A stretch of 64,000 nucleotides of DNA, taken from assembly GCF_004321985.1 (NCBI RefSeq), contig NZ_SCQN01000014.1, positions 154,658 through 218,657 of the forward strand, written 5' to 3'. Each line of letters begins with the position of its first letter. Within the stretch, counting starts at the first letter, position 1. This document shows, in pieces, positions 58,774 through 64,000 of the stretch. Under the pieces are notes generated by a model. The model saw nothing but the letters and a program-made list of their open reading frames with translations, searched no databases and was not told the origin of the DNA. The position numbers and the translations under genes were made by a program. Origin of the DNA: Castellaniella sp. GTDB taxonomy: Bacteria > Pseudomonadota > Gammaproteobacteria > Burkholderiales > Burkholderiaceae_B.

Positions 58774-60441
58774 ATGGAACGCAATGAATTTACCGACGCC
58801 TTGTCCGACTTCCTGGGCGATGAAGCTCGCGAGGATGTGCTGGGCGATGAGGCCCGATCTGGCGAGGTGCCAAAGGCACCATTGAACAATTTCTTTGGCG
58901 ACGACTTTCTGACCCTTTTGTACTTTCATAAAGGGCCATGTGCCCATGGGCTTGAGCGCCATCGGAAAAGCCTCGAGACGGTGGCCCACCTGAAGGCCCC
59001 GCGTCATCGGAGAATTGAAGCCGCTCTGGCGCTCGGCCGCTTCATGGCGTCGCGCCACGCCGGCTCCGATTTTCGTGCACGCGGCACCAGCCATCCTACC
59101 GATTGGTTCCTTCTCGCGCGCCAGCTGGGTAGCGTCGTTGGTGGCTTAGCCTATGCCGATGCCCTGCTGGCTGAAAACGAACAGGAGGTCCAATTTTGCC
59201 TTGATCGTGATCCGTTGCCTCGCCTCGTGCGGAACTCAAAGTCGGGTGACGATGATGTGCCCCATCCGAGTGAGGAAGTGTGTCAGGCATGGTACCTCGG
59301 TGCGCGCACCGCATTGCGTCACGTGCAGCGCGGCTTCACTGGCTGGGATGCTCATACGTTTGACTGCGCACTGGCTTGCATCGTCAATTACCTGACGTTG
59401 TTGCCTGGGCAGCGGCTCACTCAGACGCTTCCGTTGCCGCAACGCCGTGCGGCGCTCGCTTGGCTCAAGCCTTTGTGGAATCGTCTGATTACCGCTGCAC
59501 CCAAGCATGGGCCTGACCCGCAGGCGTACCGCGTGGCTCTCATCGAGCAGCAGCTTGCAGTCTTCATGCGCCTGGACGATCTGGAGAATGGGGGTAGCGA
59601 TTGCAGGCAGACTCTTGAGGTGGTTGATCCGCCCGTTGTCGGGGGTGATTGGATTGTCGTGATCCGTAGCAAGATCCCGGACACGTCTGATCGCCCGGAG
59701 ATGGAATACCTGAAGCGCTATGAGGTGCTGCGCCGACCTGTGGCTTTGACCGCTTTGCCTGACCTCACCGCGTTGGGGGAGATTCGCCGCAAGTTGGAGG
59801 CGGAGTTTCCTTGGGCCTCCGATGCGATTGAGGCGGTCATGAGCGATCTGCTCGCCCGACGCCGTCATGGTGTGGTGCGCCTGGGGCTGTCTCCTGTTCT
59901 GTTGGTGGGGCTGCCGGGCACAGGCAAGACACGCTTCGCGCAGCGTCTGAGTGACCTGTTGGGCACGCCCAACACGGTCGTCAACCTGGCGGGCATGTCC
60001 GACGTCAAGCTCCTGAAGGGGGTGACGCGGGGCTGGGCGAGCAATCGCCCGTCCAGGATGGTGGAGTTCATCCAGCAGACCCGCGTCGCAAACCCCTTGT
60101 TCGTGCTCGATGAGATCGACAAGGCGGGCAGGGTCTACGGCAATGGCGGTGATCCGCAGGAAGCGCTCCTCGATTTGCTGGAACCCGGCAACGCCAGGCG
60201 GTATCAGGACATCTACCTCATGACCGAGTGCGATCTGTCCCACTGCCTGTACGTGGCGACGAGCAATTCGCTGGCAAGGGTGCCTGAGCCGCTGCTCTCG
60301 CGCCTGCGCCCGGTGCTTTTCCCGGCGCCCGGACCCGAACACACCGAGGTGATCGTCCAAGGGGTGCTGGGAGATATGGAGCGGGCCTGGGGGTTACCGG
60401 CAGGAGCACTCGAGGTTTCGTCCGACGGGTGGAGTGCCTGA
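58774..60441 (+). CDS. Lon-type AAA ATPase, probably frameshifted at the C-terminus
   Basis: A 555-residue protein: about 340 residues of unknown helical sequence followed by an AAA module with Walker A GLPGTGKTRF (about 381-388), Walker B LFVLDEIDKAG (about 443-449) and a sensor region ATSNSLARVPEPLLSRL, closest to the Lon ATPase. No protease domain follows. The stop after DGWSA at 60439-60441 looks premature: inserting one G at about 60432 would continue WECLRGLPPRQVRRALLASF to a TAA at 60525-60527. It is followed by a phosphatase gene. Confidence 0.75.
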   Translation: MERNEFTDALSDFLGDEAREDVLGDEARSGEVPKAPLNNFFGDDFLTLLYFHKGPCAHGLERHRKSLETVAHLKAPRHRRIEAALALGRFMASRHAGSDFRARGTSHPTDWFLLARQLGSVVGGLAYADALLAENEQEVQFCLDRDPLPRLVRNSKSGDDDVPHPSEEVCQAWYLGARTALRHVQRGFTGWDAHTFDCALACIVNYLTLLPGQRLTQTLPLPQRRAALAWLKPLWNRLITAAPKHGPDPQAYRVALIEQQLAVFMRLDDLENGGSDCRQTLEVVDPPVVGGDWIVVIRSKIPDTSDRPEMEYLKRYEVLRRPVALTALPDLTALGEIRRKLEAEFPWASDAIEAVMSDLLARRRHGVVRLGLSPVLLVGLPGTGKTRFAQRLSDLLGTPNTVVNLAGMSDVKLLKGVTRGWASNRPSRMVEFIQQTRVANPLFVLDEIDKAGRVYGNGGDPQEALLDLLEPGNARRYQDIYLMTECDLSHCLYVATSNSLARVPEPLLSRLRPVLFPAPGPEHTEVIVQGVLGDMERAWGLPAGALEVSSDGWSA

Positions 60442-60599
60442 GGGGGTTGCCGCCGCGTCAGGTGCGCCGCGCATTGCTTGCAAGCTTTGGGGACGAGGCC
60501 GACGCATCGCTCTACACGCTGCATTAATTCGTACACCGTCCCATCGCGCAGTGGAATCTTTCCGGCCGACGCGATGGGCCAGAGCATTGAGAGGTCATC

Positions 60600-61436
60600 A
60601 TGCCAACTTTGCACCAACGTTTGCCGGCCAATGCCGCAGGTCGCGACTTCATCATGGGCGATCTTCATGGGTGCCTTGATCTGCTACGGGTGGAGATGGA
60701 AAGGATTGAGTTCGACCCGGCCGTGGATCGGTTGTTCTCCGTCGGGGACCTGATCGATCGAGGGCCGGACTCCATGGGCTGCCTGCGGCTGCTGCGTGAG
60801 CCATGGTTTCATGCGGTCCGAGGGAATCACGAGGACATGCTGCTCGATTACGCCTATCCGGTAACGACTCCCTATGCCTACAGCGGTGCGGGGACCCTGC
60901 TCCTTAGCAATGGCGGACGCTGGGTGTTGGATCTGGGCAAGTCCGATCAGGATGAACTTTGGACGGACCTGGCGCCTCGGGTGGCCAAGCTTCCCTATGT
61001 CGTCACTGTGGGAGAGGGGGTGAGCCGATTTCATGTCGTGCATGCCGAACTCATGACGGGGCATGTGGACGAGACCAACACCTGGTACAACCGGATGGAC
61101 GACGATTGGGGTAAGCCCAAGCGCGTGCTGACCGATACGATGGTGAAGGATGCTGTGCTTGCGAAGATGATCGAGCAGATCACCTGGGGAAGGCGGCTCA
61201 TCCGCGAGGTCGAGTCGGAAAATGCGTCGGAGGTGTCCACTCCTTCAGGAACGCTGCTGCGTAGTCACAAGACCTGGCGCAAGGGACTCTCCCTGACCTA
61301 TGTGGGACATACGCCGCTGAAGTCCATGGTGCTGCATGCGTCGCACTTGTTCATCGATCGCGGCGCTTACCTCAGAGAGCCAGGGACTTGCCTGTTGGTA
61401 TTGGAGCATCAGGAGGTGCGGGAGTGGCTCGCTTAG
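60600..61436 (+). CDS. PPP-family metallophosphatase
   Basis: A 278-residue protein resembling bacterial Ser/Thr protein phosphatases and Ap4A hydrolases. The metal motifs are GDLHG (in FIMGDLHGCLD), GDLIDRGPDS, RGNHEDML and the late VGHTPLKS; the His in VVHAEL completes the set. ATG at 60600 follows GAGAGG. It lies 158 bases after the AAA gene (72 bases after the frame-restored end) and may act with it. Confidence 0.85.
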   Translation: MPTLHQRLPANAAGRDFIMGDLHGCLDLLRVEMERIEFDPAVDRLFSVGDLIDRGPDSMGCLRLLREPWFHAVRGNHEDMLLDYAYPVTTPYAYSGAGTLLLSNGGRWVLDLGKSDQDELWTDLAPRVAKLPYVVTVGEGVSRFHVVHAELMTGHVDETNTWYNRMDDDWGKPKRVLTDTMVKDAVLAKMIEQITWGRRLIREVESENASEVSTPSGTLLRSHKTWRKGLSLTYVGHTPLKSMVLHASHLFIDRGAYLREPGTCLLVLEHQEVREWLA

Positions 61437-61858
61437 TTGAGCAGGACATATGATCCGCCCGCCCGCGGCCGACCCAGTGATCCGCTGAAGGCCCAACGTT
61501 TGGCGCGTCGAGAACAGATAATGACGCAGTGAGAGCAGTAGCCTCAAGCGCCGTCTCTACGCGCGGAAAATCGTTTCGCTATTCGTACTTCGTAAGTGCG
61601 GCAATCCTCGCGAGGCTACCCGCCCAATCGCCGAAGAACTCCAGGGCGTGGGGTCCGGTGTGCCCCTCGATAAAGTCCTAGACAACGGCCTTGAAGTCCT
61701 CGAAGGCGGCTGGGGCGTAGGCCCAAAGATACAACTTGTGGGTGGTGCGGCCGCCGGGATTGAGCATCTTCATCGGTGTCTCGTCGCCGTGCAGCACGCG
61801 AGCCTGGCGGCACGCTGAAACGCACGATGCGTCTATTTGGAGTAAAACTTGTAAGAAA
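61437..61858. other. Degenerate region with IS66 remnant
   Basis: The 420 bases between the phosphatase and the truncated ATPase fragment hold the IS66 pseudogene at 61579-61815 on the minus strand. I see nothing supportable in 61437-61578, and no clear promoter for the gene at 61859. Confidence 0.5.
61579..61815 (-). pseudogene. IS66-family transposase fragment
   Basis: The minus-strand frame reads VLHGDETPMKMLNPGGRTTH and then KLYLWAYAPAAFEDFKAVV, stop, DFIEGHTGPHALEFFGDW. This is the central catalytic block of IS66 TnpC, including the first catalytic Asp (HGDETP). An in-frame TAG at 61678-61680 replaces what is usually Tyr (KAVVYDF), and both ends are missing, so the copy is dead. No terminal repeats or tnpA/tnpB are seen. 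Confidence 0.85.
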
Positions 61859-62332
61859 ATGATTGGAGGGGCGGTGTCGATTCTGCAAGAAATACTGGCC
61901 TGGAGTCAGGAGTTACCCGCATGGCAAAGCGATGCAGTCGCACGTCTGTTGGCCAAGCAGGTACTGACTGCGGATGACCGAGACGACCTATTCACGATGC
62001 TCAAGTCAGCACATGGCATCCCTGATCCGAAAGGTCGTACGCCTAAACCGCTCACAGCTGACCAAATTCCAGCACTAGTCAAGGTGACGACGCACATTGG
62101 ATTGCTAGCAATGAAAAATATGCGTCACGTCAACGCGATTGCAGAGAATCAACATCTGGTTTTCGGCGTCGCCGGAATGACTGTTACCGTTCGCTTGCGC
62201 GTCGCGACAGGCCGCAATCCGCTGCGCAAGGGACACTGGACAAAGATATCCGAGCGGCTGCAATGGGTTGAAAGCAGTCTTTCGAAGCAGACCGCTTCCG
62301 ACCCAAAGCGGGTGACCATACAGCTACGCTGA
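61859..62332 (+). pseudogene. Truncated N-terminal fragment of an AAA-type ATPase
   Basis: The 157-residue frame starts MIGGAVSILQEILAWSQELPAWQ and contains ADDRDDLFTMLKSAHGIPDP and NAIAENQHLVFGVAGMTV. As I recall, this is the start of large island ATPases in which the next residues are a Walker A loop (IYGDNGSGKS type). Here the sequence changes to TVRLRVATGRNPLRKG and ends 55 residues later with no P-loop, so it looks like a recombined remnant. It abuts the dead IS66 copy. Confidence 0.55.
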
Positions 62333-62460
62333 ATCAGAGGGTGAGTCTAATTAGCCACGATTGCTTCCATATAGGAGGATTCCCGAATAAGTCGGACTAA
62401 ATCCATGCCTCCCAAATCAGTATCTAAGGATTAGCATAATCGAACTTGGAGCGATAATAC

Positions 62461-63534
62461 ATGTCAGCTGAGATTAAAGAGCGGGTACTTCAGTGGTTGA
62501 CAGGGTCTGATACCTGTTTTTTGATTGGCGCCGGGTGCAGTCGTTGCGCTGGGAAGCCTCTTATTGGTGAGTTGACGGAAAAGGTGCTGGCGAACGTTGA
62601 CCCAAAGATTAAAGTAGAGTTTGATGGGTTGAAAGGAACTGGAACGAGACCGCCTACCATCGAAGATCTCATCAATTATCTGGTGCGTTACCAATATATT
62701 CTACAAACGGTGCAAAACACCGACAAATATACCCTCCAGCCCTCATGGATTAACGATTCATTGGAGGCTATCAAGGAGCAAATCGTCAATCATATTGCTG
62801 ATGCCTGGACAGACAGCACAGTGCATGCACGCTTTTTGCAGCGAATCGCCAGCAAGTGGTCAAAGTCCGCTCGCGATATTTTCACTCTCAACTACGACAC
62901 CCTGATTGAAGCGACGCTTGACAAGTTACGCTATCAATATGTAGATGGCTTCCGTGGCTCTCGGCTTGGTTGGTTTGATCCAACGATTTTTGAAGAAGCG
63001 TCAACATGTGCACCGAATTTCAGGATTCATAAACTGCATGGCTCAATAAATTGGTTGCGAGAAGATACTGGGCATGTCCGTCGTTCTGTCATTAGTTCTA
63101 TTGATGACATCAGGGAAACTGTCGTTGTCTATCCGTCTGAGCAGAAGTATCTGCAAACGCAGTTTGGTGTGTATGAAACACTAATGAGCAGATTTAGAGC
63201 ACGCCTGCGCGCGCCCAGTGTGAACAATTGTCTTGTGATATTGGGCTATAGCTTCAACGACGAGCATATCAATGAAGCGATTGTGGATGCCATTAACGCC
63301 ACCGGTAGCAATCTGACTGTGATCGCATTTGTTGGACCCGATGCGAAGGTGGCAGAGCAGCAGTCACAACTAACCAACGTAGAATCACGATGCGACAACC
63401 GCTTTAATGCCTTCGTCGGCAACTCGTTTTACGTTGGCAATGCGCTCGATGAAGTAGGGGCAAAAAGTCTTCTTGAGACAGAGCTTTGGAAATTTGAAAA
63501 TTTGGTTGACTATATTGCAGGGGCAGCGGCATGA
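62461..63534 (+). CDS. SIR2-domain protein of a SIR2-HerA defence system
   Basis: A 357-residue SIR2-like protein. NAD-binding motifs are CFLIGAGCSRCAGKP (GAGxS), FTLNYDTLIE (NYD) and KLHGSINWL (catalytic-type His), and CLVILGYSFNDEHI closes the fold. In known SIR2-HerA systems this protein degrades NAD during phage infection. It is coupled to the HerA gene by an ATGA overlap at 63531-63534. Base composition is clearly more AT-rich than the core genome. GGAGCGATAATAC precedes the ATG. Confidence 0.9.
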   Translation: MSAEIKERVLQWLTGSDTCFLIGAGCSRCAGKPLIGELTEKVLANVDPKIKVEFDGLKGTGTRPPTIEDLINYLVRYQYILQTVQNTDKYTLQPSWINDSLEAIKEQIVNHIADAWTDSTVHARFLQRIASKWSKSARDIFTLNYDTLIEATLDKLRYQYVDGFRGSRLGWFDPTIFEEASTCAPNFRIHKLHGSINWLREDTGHVRRSVISSIDDIRETVVVYPSEQKYLQTQFGVYETLMSRFRARLRAPSVNNCLVILGYSFNDEHINEAIVDAINATGSNLTVIAFVGPDAKVAEQQSQLTNVESRCDNRFNAFVGNSFYVGNALDEVGAKSLLETELWKFENLVDYIAGAAA

Positions 63535-64000
63535 GTGCGGAAATTCTGCGGGTTGGCCGAGTTATTGAGGTTTCTGGTTCTCAGGTCGTTGGTGAGCTAG
63601 AAGCTTCAGTCGAAGACCTGTATCGGACATATAAGAGCCGTCGTTACACTGTTGGGCAGGTCGGATCAATTGTTCGGATCGAATCAGGTGACAAATTGGT
63701 GTTCGGGCTCGTGACCGCATTGCGAATGTCCGAAGTCGCCATAGCTGAAAGATCGCTGGAGAAGAAAACCACAGAACGAAGCAGTGACGCGAAATGGCTC
63801 GAGATCGAGCTATTTGGCGAGGGCTTACGCAGCGGCATTGGTGAAAATGACTTTGAGTTTCAGCGCGGCGTCGTCACCTATCCACTGCCAGGCCAGCCCA
63901 TATTCGTCGCAACCGTCAGTGAACTGAGCCGAATTTATAACCGCCCAGACAAGCCGTCCGTTCATATTGGTTCACTCTCGCAGGCCTCAGGATTGCCGAG
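63531..64000 (+). CDS. HerA-type ATPase, N-terminal part (runs off window)
   Basis: The frame begins MSAEILRVGRVIEVSGSQVV and stays open to base 64000, giving about 156 residues. The visible part is a HAS-barrel domain as at the start of HerA/FtsK-like DNA translocases (VGQVGSIVRIESGDKLVFGLV; PLPGQPIFVATVSELSRIY; HIGSLSQASGLP). The ATPase domain, with its Walker motifs, should follow beyond the window. Pairing with SIR2 identifies it as the second gene of the SIR2-HerA system. Confidence 0.85.
   Translation, partial: MSAEILRVGRVIEVSGSQVVGELEASVEDLYRTYKSRRYTVGQVGSIVRIESGDKLVFGLVTALRMSEVAIAERSLEKKTTERSSDAKWLEIELFGEGLRSGIGENDFEFQRGVVTYPLPGQPIFVATVSELSRIYNRPDKPSVHIGSLSQASGLP

Noticed and set aside
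51859..64000. CRISPR-associated transposon (CAST)
   Set aside because: TnsAB fusions occur in some CAST groups, but no cas gene and no repeat-spacer array is visible, and TniQ is of the long TnsD-like kind.

Overview
The window is a 64 kb piece of a GC-rich betaproteobacterial chromosome, most likely Burkholderiales/Alcaligenaceae (the Bordetella, Achromobacter and Castellaniella neighbourhood). This rests on the gene order pyrG-kdsA-eno-ftsB, the leuS-lptE-holA-proA run, and a one-piece tmRNA whose tag reads ANDERFALAA, which I recall for Bordetella. The genus cannot be fixed from the sequence alone.

Positions 1-51.4 kb are ordinary core genome. In order: the 3' part of acetyl-CoA synthetase, ETF-ubiquinone oxidoreductase, a hotdog thioesterase, scoAB CoA-transferase, an M24 aminopeptidase, pyrG-kdsA-eno-ftsB, an orphan TadE-like protein, hslO, an RDD protein, an RlmL-type rRNA methyltransferase, hemJ-proA-holA-lptE-leuS, rpmG-rpmB, a cyclopropane-fatty-acid synthase homologue, a glycine-betaine ABC operon (X-W-V), a MATE exporter overlapping an ArnT-type glycosyltransferase, type-B L31, radC, an FKBP isomerase with ispH, a DUF945 protein, a Liv-type ABC operon in which permease M and ATPase G are one polypeptide, ribA, a PAS-GGDEF-EAL protein, a second PMT-type transferase, lipA, a LysR/pirin divergent pair, a dienelactone hydrolase, a lone fliD and ssrA.

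From ssrA onward (about 51.86 kb to the window end) the sequence is an accessory island. It opens with a Tn7-like transposition operon, read toward ssrA: a 921-residue TnsA-TnsB fusion, a TnsC ATPase and a long TnsD/TniQ targeting protein. The three genes overlap at their stop/start codons. No Cas gene or CRISPR array is visible, so target choice is probably by the TnsD-like protein itself. A 15-bp motif is shared in inverted orientation between the ssrA-proximal edge and the region upstream of tnsAB, which would fit a compact element of about 5.5 kb, but the exact ends are not proven.

Beyond 57.5 kb come small unknown proteins, a zinc-ribbon protein, a Lon-type AAA ATPase with an apparent one-base frameshift near its C-terminus, a PPP-type phosphatase, a dead IS66 transposase fragment, a truncated ATPase fragment, and then an AT-richer two-gene operon: a SIR2 NADase-like protein overlapping the start of a HerA-type ATPase that runs off the window. 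The last pair matches the known SIR2-HerA anti-phage defence system. The island therefore combines transposition, decayed mobile DNA and defence next to the tmRNA gene.
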